15,627 nucleotides of DNA, from the NCBI GenBank assembly GCA_001797035.1, contig MGOE01000096.1, positions 1 to 15,627 on the forward strand, read 5' to 3'. The position numbers and the translations under genes were made by a program. Source of the stretch: Chloroflexi bacterium RBG_16_72_14 (GTDB taxonomy: Bacteria; Chloroflexota; Limnocylindria; Limnocylindrales; CSP1-4). Shown here in pieces: positions 1 through 6,695 of this stretch. The notes beneath the pieces are model-generated. The model did no database searches. It worked only from the letters and a program-made list of their open reading frames with translations, and had not been told where the DNA came from. Numbering within the stretch: the stretch's first letter is position 1; the number at the start of each line of letters is the position of its first letter.

Positions 1-238
1 CGGCCGACGGGCGTCGGACTCGAGCTCCTCGAAACGCGGTGGTCTCCACGACCCCCAGGCCCTCGAGGTCGCGCAGGGCCTCCCGGACGGGTGCCTGGCT
101 CGTGCCGAGCTCCCGGGCGACCCGGGTCTCGACGATCCGGGCTCCCGGCGGGTAGCGACCGTCGAGGATGGCCTGCAGCAGGCGGTCCTTGACCTGGTCG
201 CTCAGGACACTGCGCGAGATCGCGGACTGGCGGGTCAT
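1..238 (-). CDS. GntR-family (FadR/FCD subfamily) regulator, N-terminal part, truncated by window edge
   Basis: Reading down from an ATG at 238 gives 79 codons open to base 1, so the C-terminal effector domain lies outside the window. The visible part is a winged helix-turn-helix: a ribosome-side helix with DQVKDRLLQAILDGRYPPGA, then the GntR signature ARELGTSQAPVREALR, then a wing ending FRGARVRRP. By hand count 58 of 71 aligned residues equal those of the second GntR protein at 13949-14644, and the recognition helix is identical. It starts 10 bases after the stop of the phosphohistidine protein, so it is the last visible gene of the Tm-1 operon and is probably autoregulated with it. The likely target is the GATAATCGATTGT site upstream of that operon (inference). 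The ribosome binding site is weak (AGGACT, close to the preceding stop), suggesting translational coupling. Confidence 0.9.
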   Translation of the reverse strand, partial: MTRQSAISRSVLSDQVKDRLLQAILDGRYPPGARIVETRVARELGTSQAPVREALRDLEGLGVVETTAFRGARVRRPSA

Positions 239-248
239 GGCGTGGACG

Positions 249-2021
249 TCAGTCCTTCATGCCGACGGCCGTCGCCACCGGCGCGGCGGCGAGGATCTCG
301 ACCTCGCCGGTCATGCCGTTGATGCGGATGCGGTCGCCGTTCTTGATCTGCTCGGTTCCCACGGACGTGCCGACCACGGCCGGGATCCCGAACTCGCGGG
401 ACAGGACGGCCGGGTGCGACACCGTGCCGCCCGCGTCGGTCACGAGGCCGACGATCTTGGTGAACAGGACGACCCAGGCCGGGTTCGTCATCTGGCACAC
501 GAGGATGTCGCCCGCGCGGACGTCGTCGAACTGGTCCTCGCGGAGCACGACGCGGGCCACGCCCTCGACGACTCCCGGCGAGGCGCCGATGCCCTTGACC
601 TGTCCGGCCACCTGCGACTGCTGGCGGTAGAACTTGTCGGGGAAGCCCCACAGGTTGAGGTACGGGAAGGCGAGCTGGGTCGCCGTCACCGTGCCCACCC
701 ACTCCTTGGGCCGGAAGGTGTACGCCTTGTCGCGGGCGGCCTTGGACCGGGCCACGATCGCGCGGCCGTCCATGGCCGTCGGGTCGCCCATGAACACGCG
801 GAGCTCGTTGTACCGGAAGTGCACGACGTCGTCCGGGGCATCGAGGTGGCCCGCCGCCACGAGCTTGCGGCCGATCGCCAGGAGGACCTGGCGGACGTGG
901 GCGTTGGCGCCCTGGTCGATGTAGAAGTGGTGGTCCGGCGTGAGCGGAGCCATCCGGAGGTTGATCTCGTTGGCGGCCCGCATCTCCTCCAGCGCCCCGC
1001 CGTCGAGACCCTCGAGGATCTCCCTGGCGGCGGCCTCGATGTCGGCGGCCAGCGCCCCGATCGTCTTCGGGTAGTCGTAGTCGTTCTCGATGTAGCCGCG
1101 GACGAGCTCGATGACGGGCTCCATCACCTCGACCACGTTGGGGAAGATGAACTCGTGGCTCCAGACCGCGTGCCAGCCGTACTCCTGCTGGTACGGGTGG
1201 ACCCGCTCGGCGATGAACCGCTTGCCGCGCTCGCTCGCCTCGAGGGCCTTGATGATCTCGCCGGCCGTGTCGGCCCTGAAGATCACCGCCAGGTCCGGGT
1301 CGGCCTTGGCCTCCTCCTTCATCTTCCACAGGGCGTGGATCGAGTCCCAGTTGCGGTCCTTGGCCGAGTTCTGCAGCCGGCCGAGGAGCACCTCGTCGAT
1401 CTTGCCGTGGGTCTTGTCCATGACCGCCCGGAGGTTGAGCGTCGCGCTCAGCTGCGCGAAGTTCAGCATCCAGTGGATCTTCCAGTGGCGGTCGTGGATG
1501 TCGATCGCGTCCTCGAACAGGCAGGCGAGCTCCATGAGGTTGAGCTGGTCCTGCCTGTCGAGCATCGACTCCAGGTACGCGAAGTTGCGGTCCATCTCGG
1601 GGACCAGGCGGTCGCGCCACCAGTTGACGAACTGGAGCCCGTAGGTCGGCAGCACCGCGCCCAGGTACGTGCCGATCCTGCCCGCGTACTCGGGATCCTC
1701 GGGGACCACCGGCCGGGTCCGGTAGTTGTACTCCTGCGTGTCGACGGCCAGCCCGGCCTCGGCCGGGATGGCGGCGGTGTACAGGTAGCCGTTGATGTTC
1801 TTGTAGATCCAGTCCGACGCGAACGGCGTGCCGAACCGGCGGAACATGTGGTCGCACGACAGCCACCAGCCGCCGATGTCCTCGTACATCGGGCTCAGCG
1901 GGTGCGGGCAGTGCAGGTCGTCGTAGACCCAGAACAGCAGCTTCTCCGTCTCGGACGTCCACTCGATCGGGAACTTCTCGTCACCGAGGAACTGGCCGAG
2001 GACCTCTTCCTTCAGGGGCAC
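249..2021 (-). CDS. Phosphohistidine-domain 'PEP-utilizing' protein, phenylphosphate-synthase-alpha-like; no ATP-grasp domain
   Basis: 590 aa, GTG start at 2021 preceded by AAGGAGG about 6 bases away. Residues about 490-575 form the swivelling phosphohistidine domain of the PEP synthase/dikinase superfamily. The expected catalytic histidine is His536 in GGTVSHPAVLSREFGIPAVVG (consensus GG.xSH.A..aRe.GIPAVVG). The N-terminal part, with FWVYDDLHCPHPLSP and NINGYLYT at about residues 28-85, resembles phenylphosphate synthase alpha and related proteins; a long helical middle follows. Neither the N-terminal ATP-grasp domain nor the C-terminal PEP-binding barrel is present. The architecture thus matches the substrate-binding plus His modules of rifampin phosphotransferase, or the alpha subunit of phenylphosphate synthase, which needs a separate ATP-binding subunit. 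It probably carries phosphate from ATP to a hydroxylated substrate; substrate and partner are unknown. It lies 30 bases after the TIM-barrel gene and 10 before the regulator. Confidence 0.85.
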   Translation of the reverse strand: MPLKEEVLGQFLGDEKFPIEWTSETEKLLFWVYDDLHCPHPLSPMYEDIGGWWLSCDHMFRRFGTPFASDWIYKNINGYLYTAAIPAEAGLAVDTQEYNYRTRPVVPEDPEYAGRIGTYLGAVLPTYGLQFVNWWRDRLVPEMDRNFAYLESMLDRQDQLNLMELACLFEDAIDIHDRHWKIHWMLNFAQLSATLNLRAVMDKTHGKIDEVLLGRLQNSAKDRNWDSIHALWKMKEEAKADPDLAVIFRADTAGEIIKALEASERGKRFIAERVHPYQQEYGWHAVWSHEFIFPNVVEVMEPVIELVRGYIENDYDYPKTIGALAADIEAAAREILEGLDGGALEEMRAANEINLRMAPLTPDHHFYIDQGANAHVRQVLLAIGRKLVAAGHLDAPDDVVHFRYNELRVFMGDPTAMDGRAIVARSKAARDKAYTFRPKEWVGTVTATQLAFPYLNLWGFPDKFYRQQSQVAGQVKGIGASPGVVEGVARVVLREDQFDDVRAGDILVCQMTNPAWVVLFTKIVGLVTDAGGTVSHPAVLSREFGIPAVVGTSVGTEQIKNGDRIRINGMTGEVEILAAAPVATAVGMKD

Positions 2022-2051
2022 CGCGAATCCTCCTTCGACGTGGGTTGGTGC

Positions 2052-2891
2052 TCAGGCGACGGGCGTCGCGGGACGCGTGATCCGCTTGAAGCGGCGCATG
2101 TTCTCGGTGATCGCTACCTCCGTCGGCAACCGCTCCATGCTCGACGCGCCGAAGAACCCGGCCACGCCGCGCGTGTGGTCCATGACGTACTGGGCGTCCT
2201 CGGGCTCGGCGATCGGACCGCCATGGCACAGGACGATGACGTCCGGCTTGACGGCCGCGGCCGCGTCGCGGATCGCCTGGACGCGCTCGGCCGCGGTCTC
2301 GATGTCGAGGGCGGTGGTCGCCCCGATCTGGCCCTTGGTGGTGAGACCCATGTGGGCGACGACGACGTCGGCGCCGGCCTCGGCCATCGCGGCCGCCTGG
2401 TGCGGGTCGAACACGTAGGGCGTGGTCAGCATCCCCGCCTCGTGGGCGACCCGGATCATGTCCACCTCGAGCCCGTAGCCCATGCCGGTCTGTTCCAGGT
2501 TCTGCCGGAACTGCCCGTCACACAGCCCCACGGTCGGGAAGTTCTGGACGCCCGAGAAGCCGATCCGCCGGAGCTCGTCGATGAACACCGGCATCAGGCG
2601 GAACGGGTCGGTGCCGCACACCCCGGCCAGGACCGGCGTGTCGCGCACGATCGGGAGCACCTCGCCGGCCATCTCCACCACGATCGCATTGGCGTCACCG
2701 TAGGGCATCATCCCGGCCAGCGAGCCGCGGCCGGCCATCCGGTAGCGACCCGAGTTGTAGATGATGATCAGGTCCGCGCCGCCGGCCTCGGCGCACTTCG
2801 CCGAGAGGCCGGTTCCGGCGCCGGCTCCCATGATCACGCCGCCCCCGGCGACGGTCCTGCGCAGGCGCGCCAGCGCCTCCTGCCCCGTCAT
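2052..2891 (-). CDS. Phosphoenolpyruvate-hydrolase-like TIM-barrel protein (Tm-1 C-terminal domain family)
   Basis: 279 aa, ATG at 2891 with an AGGAGGAGG-like ribosome binding site just upstream. The ATG overlaps the stop of the Tm-1-like gene by 4 bases (ATGA), so translation is coupled. Characteristic stretches of the PEP_hydrolase (TIM-br_sig_trns) family are visible: GAGAGTGLSAKCAEAGGADL near residues 22-41, IIYNSGRYRMAG at 43-54, NFPTVGLCDG at 117-126, HMGLTTKGQIG at 180-190 and LCHGGPI at 221-227. In tomato Tm-1 this domain is fused behind the UPF0261 domain; here the two are adjacent genes, the common bacterial arrangement. Residues 22-30 form a glycine-rich phosphate-loop-like segment. 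The family is named for phosphoenolpyruvate-hydrolase similarity, but the true substrate of most members is unknown to me. Longer upstream frames reach 3194 but are the shadow of the Tm-1 gene. Confidence 0.92.
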   Translation of the reverse strand: MTGQEALARLRRTVAGGGVIMGAGAGTGLSAKCAEAGGADLIIIYNSGRYRMAGRGSLAGMMPYGDANAIVVEMAGEVLPIVRDTPVLAGVCGTDPFRLMPVFIDELRRIGFSGVQNFPTVGLCDGQFRQNLEQTGMGYGLEVDMIRVAHEAGMLTTPYVFDPHQAAAMAEAGADVVVAHMGLTTKGQIGATTALDIETAAERVQAIRDAAAAVKPDVIVLCHGGPIAEPEDAQYVMDHTRGVAGFFGASSMERLPTEVAITENMRRFKRITRPATPVA

Positions 2892-4141
2892 CTGCCTCCT
2901 CCTGCCCCGACCGCCTCCGGCATCGCGGCCCACGAGCGGTAGAGCTCGTCGAGTCGCTCGGCCATCGCGCGGGCGAAGGCGGGGTCGTTGATGTGGGTGG
3001 TCATCTCGACCACCTCCACCCCGGACCGCAGCCCGGTCTTCAGCTCCCTGACCAGGGCCGCGTCCGCGGCCGGGTCGTGGAACGGCATCCCAGGGGCGTC
3101 GATCATCGAGACCCCGCCCGTGGGCACGAACACCGCCAGCGGACCCGTGGCGGCGTTCAGCTTCCGGGCGAGGATGCGGCCCAGCTCCGCGCACTCGGCC
3201 TCGGTGGTGCGCATCAGCGTGACCGTGGCGTTGTGCTGGTACAGGTTGCGGTCCCGGAACGCTGCGGGCACCGTGTCGAGCGGCCCGAAGTTGACCATGT
3301 CGAGCGCCCCCAGGGACACGACCTGCGGCAGGCCGAGCGCCCCGGCGGCCTCGAGGCGGTCCGGGCCCGCGGACAGCACTCCTCCCACCAGCTCGTCGGC
3401 GAGCTCGGTGGTCGTGACGTCGAGCGCGCCGGTGATGAAGCCGGCCTGCATCAGCGCCTCCATCGCGCGCCCGCCGGCGCCGGTGGCGTGGAACACGAGG
3501 ACCTCGTAGCCCCTGGCCTCGAGGAGCTCCCGCGCCGCCGAGACGCAGGGCGTGGTCACGCCGAACATCGTGGCGCCGATGAGCGGCTTCGCCGCGATGC
3601 CCGACGCGAACGATGCCGACGCGCTGGCCATGCCCGCGATGGCGGCCGCGGCGTTGGACAGGATCCGCTCCGAGATGCCGTTGATGCCGGCGATGTCCAC
3701 GACCGAGTACAGCATCGCGATGTCGGTCGTGCCGACATAGGGCCGGGTGTCGCCGGAGGCCATCGTGGACACCAGCAGCTTCGGGACCCCGACCGGCAGC
3801 GCCTGCATGGCCGCGGAGACCAGCGACGACCCGCCGGAGCCGCCGAGCCCCAGGATCCCGTCCAGCCGGCCCTGGGCATGGAGCCGGCGCACGATCTCGG
3901 TCGCGCCGCGGGTCATCGCCGCGACCGCCGGGCCGCGGTCGCCCGCAATCGCGAGCCCGGCCCGGTCCGCCCCCGCCGCGGCGGCCACCGCGTCCGCGGA
4001 GACGTCCGCAAGGGGGGAGGCCGACATCACGCCGGCGTCCACGAGGATCACGTCGCAGCCCGCGGCCCGGACCCGGTCCCGGAGGAACGCGTACTCGGCG
4101 CCCTTGGTGTCGAGGGTGCCGAGAAGCACGACCGTCGCCAC
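2888..4141 (-). CDS. Tm-1-like ATP-binding protein (UPF0261)
   Basis: 417 aa, first gene of the minus-strand operon. The start is a GTG at 4141 with AGGGGA about 7 bases before it. The UPF0261 hallmarks are present: N-terminal VVLLGTLDTKGAEYAFLRDR (residues 4-23) followed by VILVDAGV, the glycine-rich GLGGSGGSS (98-106), MASGDTRPYVGTTDI (127-141), and PTGGVSMIDAPGMPFHDP in the C-terminal third. The tomato homologue Tm-1 binds ATP through this domain and inhibits tobamovirus RNA replication; in bacteria the family is metabolic and its reaction is not established. Length is normal for the family. It overlaps the TIM-barrel gene by 4 bases, so the two products probably form a complex equivalent to the fused eukaryotic protein. 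Its promoter region carries a near-perfect 20-base palindrome (4178-4197). Confidence 0.92.
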   Translation of the reverse strand: MATVVLLGTLDTKGAEYAFLRDRVRAAGCDVILVDAGVMSASPLADVSADAVAAAAGADRAGLAIAGDRGPAVAAMTRGATEIVRRLHAQGRLDGILGLGGSGGSSLVSAAMQALPVGVPKLLVSTMASGDTRPYVGTTDIAMLYSVVDIAGINGISERILSNAAAAIAGMASASASFASGIAAKPLIGATMFGVTTPCVSAARELLEARGYEVLVFHATGAGGRAMEALMQAGFITGALDVTTTELADELVGGVLSAGPDRLEAAGALGLPQVVSLGALDMVNFGPLDTVPAAFRDRNLYQHNATVTLMRTTEAECAELGRILARKLNAATGPLAVFVPTGGVSMIDAPGMPFHDPAADAALVRELKTGLRSGVEVVEMTTHINDPAFARAMAERLDELYRSWAAMPEAVGAGGGR

Positions 4142-4177
4142 TGCGTCCCCTAGCTGACCGGTTGGGTGGTGCTATAC

Positions 4178-4197
4178 ATCGATAATCGATTGTCGAT
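4178..4197. promoter_or_regulatory. Operator site A (20-base near-palindrome)
   Basis: The sequence ATCGATAATCGATTGTCGAT is its own reverse complement except for one symmetric pair (consensus ATCGAYAATCGATTRTCGAT). It contains the 13-mer GATAATCGATTGT (4181-4193) that recurs in the transporter and cupin control regions. It sits just downstream of the Tm-1 promoter. The likely binder is a GntR/FCD dimer encoded in the same locus (inference). Confidence 0.75.
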
Positions 4198-4198
4198 A

Positions 4199-4227
4199 AG
4201 CCTAGACCCGGTCCCGCCCCCAGTCAA
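4199..4227 (-). promoter_or_regulatory. Candidate sigma70 promoter of the Tm-1 operon
   Basis: On the minus strand TTGACT (4227-4222) is followed after 17 bases by TAGGCT (4204-4199). The -35 box is strong and the -10 box is weak (3 of 6). The operator at 4178-4197 begins immediately downstream, where it would cover the transcription start. Confidence 0.5.
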
Positions 4228-4254
4228 GGTCGCCGGGGAACGGGCGAGCAGGCC

Positions 4255-4283
4255 TTGCGGATGCACAATCGATGATCGATGAT
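4255..4283 (+). promoter_or_regulatory. Candidate promoter of the transaldolase gene
   Basis: TTGCGG (4255-4260) and GATGAT (4278-4283) are separated by 17 bases. Operator site B fills the spacer, which fits repression by blocking RNA polymerase. Both boxes are imperfect. Confidence 0.4.
4265..4277. promoter_or_regulatory. Operator site B, transaldolase side
   Basis: On the minus strand this reads GATCATCGATTGT, one base away from the 13-mer found at sites A, E and F. A second ATCGAT core follows directly at 4275-4280. Its centre is 83 bases from site A, close to eight helical turns, so the divergent Tm-1 and transaldolase promoters could be co-repressed by looping (inference). Confidence 0.65.
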
Positions 4284-4314
4284 AGCCCGACGAAGACCTG
4301 GAGGTAGCGCGAAG

Positions 4315-5409
4315 ATGGTGCTCGCGGCGCTCGACAGCCCGCTCCTGCGGATGACCCAGGAGACGCCCACGCAGTACTGGAACGACTCGTGCGCGGTCGA
4401 GGAGCTCGCGTACGCCGTGGAGCGGGGCGCGACCGGCGCCACCTCCAACCCCAGCATCGTGCTGGAGGTGCTCAAGAAGGAGGCGGACCACTGGGTGCCG
4501 CGCGTCCATGAGGTCGCCGCCGCCAACCCGACCTGGTCCGAGCTGGACATCACCTGGGCGATCGTCGAGGAGATGGCGGCCCGCGGCGCGGCCGTGCTGC
4601 AACCGGTGTACGAGCGCCGTCACGGGCTGGCCGGCCGCCTGTCCCTCCAGATCAACCCCGCCAACCATCGCCATCCACGGCGCATGGTCGAGCAGGCCGT
4701 CCGCTTCCACGGCCTGGCGCCCAACATGCAGGTGAAGTTCCCGGCGACGGCCGCCGGCATGGCCGGGATCGAGGAGGCGACGGCCCGGGGCGTGAGCATC
4801 AACGCGACCGTCAGCTTCACGGTGCCCCAGGCGATCGCGGCCGCGGAGGCCGTGGAGCGCGGGCTCGCGCGTCGCGTGGCGGCGGGCGAGGACACGTCCA
4901 CGATGTCCCCCATCGTGACGATCATGATCGGCCGGCTGGACGACTGGATGAAGGTCCTCGTCGAGCGCGACAACCTCTCGGTCCATCCGGACGCGCCCAA
5001 CTGGGCGGGCATCGCGGCATTCAAGCGCGCCTATGCCATCTTCCGCGAGCGCGGCTACCGCTCGCGCCTGCTGGCGGCCGCCTACCGGCACCGGCTCCAC
5101 TGGACCGAGCTCGTCGGGGGCGACGTGAGCATGACGATGCCCCACGCCTGGCAGGTGCGGTTCAACGCCAGCGGGATCGTCCCCCAGCCGCGCATGGACG
5201 TCCCGGTGGATCCGGCCCTGGTCTCGGACCTGTACGACCGGGTCCCGGACTTCCGGCGCGCGTACGAACCCGACGGCCTCGCGCCCGAGGAGTTCGAGAG
5301 CTTCGGGGCGAGCGCCCGCACGCTGCGCGCGTTCGTCAAGTCGTACCACGACCTCCAGGGCGCGATCCGCGACCTCATCCTGCCGGACCCGGACGTCCGC
5401 CCACGCTGA
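4315..5409 (+). CDS. Transaldolase-family protein with Glu-to-Gln change at a catalytic position
   Basis: 364 aa from ATG 4315, chosen because GGAGGT (4300-4305) lies 9 bases before it; an in-frame ATG at 4279 lies inside the operator and lacks such a site. Transaldolase landmarks in order: WNDS with Asp24, GATGATSNPSI (residues 38-48), GRLSLQINP (107-115), NMQVKFPAT with the Schiff-base Lys141, GVSINATVSF (159-168), and a GRLDDW phosphate-side motif (206-211). At residue 112 glutamine replaces the glutamate that canonical transaldolases have in VS.EV (Glu96 of E. coli TalB). Fructose-6-phosphate aldolase has glutamine at this position, so aldolase-like chemistry is possible. Length is near that of actinobacterial transaldolases (about 370 aa). 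It lies alone between a divergent operon and a convergent transporter, and shares the locus with a split transketolase. It probably acts on a specialised sugar phosphate rather than in the housekeeping pentose phosphate pathway (inference). Confidence 0.88.
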   Translation: MVLAALDSPLLRMTQETPTQYWNDSCAVEELAYAVERGATGATSNPSIVLEVLKKEADHWVPRVHEVAAANPTWSELDITWAIVEEMAARGAAVLQPVYERRHGLAGRLSLQINPANHRHPRRMVEQAVRFHGLAPNMQVKFPATAAGMAGIEEATARGVSINATVSFTVPQAIAAAEAVERGLARRVAAGEDTSTMSPIVTIMIGRLDDWMKVLVERDNLSVHPDAPNWAGIAAFKRAYAIFRERGYRSRLLAAAYRHRLHWTELVGGDVSMTMPHAWQVRFNASGIVPQPRMDVPVDPALVSDLYDRVPDFRRAYEPDGLAPEEFESFGASARTLRAFVKSYHDLQGAIRDLILPDPDVRPR

Positions 5410-5442
5410 GCCCGGGCGTCCGCCCCGCCGAGCCCCGGTCGT

Positions 5443-6396
5443 TCAGGCCGCCTCGACCACCACGCGCTCGGGCACGGCCCGGGGCGGCAGCTGGACGAGC
5501 ACCACGGCGACGAGGATCGCGGCTCCGCCGGCCAGCTCGAGCAGCGTGAGCCGCTGGCCCAGGGCCACGGCTGCGACGACGACGGCGACCAGCGGCTCGA
5601 CGGTCATGGCCACGGCCGCCCGGGTGCTGCCGATCAGGCGCACGCCACCGATCACCCAGACCTTGGGCAGGGCACCAAACGTCGCGGCGCACACGATCGC
5701 GGCCCAGGCGACCGGCGCCGCGAGCCACGGCCCGGCCACCCCCGGACCCCCGATGACGAGCGCGGCCGTGCCCGAGATCCCCAGTCCCCCGGCGAGGACG
5801 AGCGAGGTGGCCTGGGCGGCGGGCACGTCGTCGAAGCCGCCGCGGATCGCCACCAGGTAGACCGCGTGGCAGGTGGCCGCGACGGCGGCCAGGGCGACGC
5901 CCGCCGCGGTCGCGTGGGCCTCGGGGCCGAGCTGGCTGCCGAGGACGAGCGCGAGCCCCGCGCAGGCAATGGCGAGCGCGAACACGCGGAGCGGGGTCAG
6001 CCGCTCCCGGCCGAGGACGGCGGACATCGCCGCCACCAGCACCGGGTAGCAGTAGAAGATGGCCATCACGAGCCCCACGGCCATCGCCCCGAAGGCGAAG
6101 AACAGGACGAGGTTCATCAGGCCGTTGACGGCCACCGCCAGCCCGAGCATGGCCCGCTGCCTCGGTGCCACCCGGGCGAGGCTGACCGACGGCTGGCGCC
6201 GCGAGAGGATGAGCGCGCCCAGGATCGCGGCGCCGATCCCGGCCCGGAGGGCGCTGAATGTCGCGGGTCCGACGCCCTCGCCGTAGGCGATGGCCGCGAC
6301 CGGCCCCAGGGTGCCCATCGCCGCCGCCGCCGCCAGCACCCGGAGCAGCCCGCCCAGCTGCCCGCCCTCCGTCGCGCCGCCCGCGTGTGCCGCCAT
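5443..6396 (-). CDS. EamA/DMT-family transporter
   Basis: 317 aa with about ten hydrophobic segments in two repeated halves of five, as in drug/metabolite transporter (EamA, RhaT-like) proteins. Visible segments include GLLRVLAAAAAMGTLGPVAAIAYG at the start, then LVLFFAFGAMAVGLVMAIFY and VFALAIACAGLALVLGSQLG. The second half has LVLAGGLGISGTAALVIGG and VGGVRLIG-like and AAVAMTVEPLVAVVVAAVALG segments (some spans approximate). The ATG at 6396 is preferred over the longer frame to 6519 because GGAGGG lies just upstream and the extra 41 residues are charged, unlike a transporter N-terminus, and would cover operator site C. It converges with the transaldolase (33-base gap) and diverges from the ABC importer with a shared operator cluster. 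It may export a product or an accumulated intermediate; direction and substrate cannot be read. Confidence 0.85.
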   Translation of the reverse strand: MAAHAGGATEGGQLGGLLRVLAAAAAMGTLGPVAAIAYGEGVGPATFSALRAGIGAAILGALILSRRQPSVSLARVAPRQRAMLGLAVAVNGLMNLVLFFAFGAMAVGLVMAIFYCYPVLVAAMSAVLGRERLTPLRVFALAIACAGLALVLGSQLGPEAHATAAGVALAAVAATCHAVYLVAIRGGFDDVPAAQATSLVLAGGLGISGTAALVIGGPGVAGPWLAAPVAWAAIVCAATFGALPKVWVIGGVRLIGSTRAAVAMTVEPLVAVVVAAVALGQRLTLLELAGGAAILVAVVLVQLPPRAVPERVVVEAA

Positions 6397-6477
6397 CGTG
6401 CCCTCCGGCTCTGCCCCCGCCCGGCGAGGTCGCGGATGATCCCTTGCGCGACCCGGTGCGTGCCGAATACTATCCTC

Positions 6478-6490
6478 GATAATCGATGAT
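6478..6490. promoter_or_regulatory. Operator site C, transporter intergenic region
   Basis: GATAATCGATGAT, a two-base variant of the locus 13-mer. On the minus strand it lies just upstream of a possible -10 (TAGTAT, 6473-6468) for the EamA gene. The context TATCCTCGATAATCGAT resembles TATTCTCGATAATCGAT at the cupin promoter. Confidence 0.65.
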
Positions 6491-6496
6491 CCTCGG

Positions 6497-6526
6497 TTGA
6501 CGCACCCGCGAACGACCATCTATCAT
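6497..6526 (+). promoter_or_regulatory. Candidate promoter of the ABC importer operon
   Basis: TTGACG (6497-6502) and TATCAT (6521-6526) are 18 bases apart; each matches consensus at 5 of 6 positions. Operator D overlaps the -10 box and operator E lies 21 bases downstream. Transcription from here would give a leader of about 160 bases before the first permease. Confidence 0.6.
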
Positions 6527-6534
6527 CGATTATC
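6522..6534. promoter_or_regulatory. Operator site D
   Basis: On the minus strand this reads GATAATCGATGAT, identical to site C and in the opposite orientation. It overlaps the -10 box of the importer promoter. The ATCGAT centres of C and D are 43 bases apart. Confidence 0.7.
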
Positions 6535-6542
6535 AATCAAGC

Positions 6543-6555
6543 ACAATCGATTATC
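6543..6555. promoter_or_regulatory. Operator site E
   Basis: On the minus strand this reads GATAATCGATTGT, an exact copy of the 13-mer at sites A and F. It is 21 bases (two helical turns) from site D, so dimers on D and E would face the same side of the DNA. Confidence 0.75.
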
Positions 6556-6601
6556 AACCAAGAGCGGTGGTCGCACCGGCTCCCTCGCGAGGGTTGGCGA
6601 G

Positions 6602-6615
6602 TGACCAGTTGGTCA
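6602..6615. promoter_or_regulatory. Second type of inverted repeat in the importer leader
   Basis: TGACCA-GT-TGGTCA is a perfect 6-base inverted repeat with a 2-base spacer. It differs from the ATCGAT operators and could bind another regulator. A partly similar sequence, TGACCGGTTGGGT, lies in the Tm-1 leader at 4155-4167. A 12-base perfect palindrome, CCCTCGCGAGGG, lies 8 bases upstream at 6582-6593 and could instead form a leader hairpin. Confidence 0.4.
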
Positions 6616-6695
6616 TGGCTGGAGGGCTACGGATCGCAGCGGTGCGCTGTCACGCGCGGCGATGGCCTCCCGCCCCGGGCTGAGGTCGGCGCCTG

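Noticed and set aside
168..2942. A 924-codon open frame on the plus strand
   Set aside because: It lies antisense to the phosphohistidine and TIM-barrel genes. Its translation is Arg/Asp/Val/His-rich with no recognisable domain, typical of a GC-rich shadow frame.
4150..5349. A 399-codon minus-strand frame opposite the transaldolase
   Set aside because: Low-complexity, His/Arg/Gly-rich shadow; the plus strand has clear transaldolase motifs and a ribosome binding site.
6397..6519. N-terminal extension of the EamA transporter to an upstream start
   Set aside because: The extension is charged, covers operator site C, and lacks a ribosome binding site as good as the GGAGGG before the ATG at 6396.
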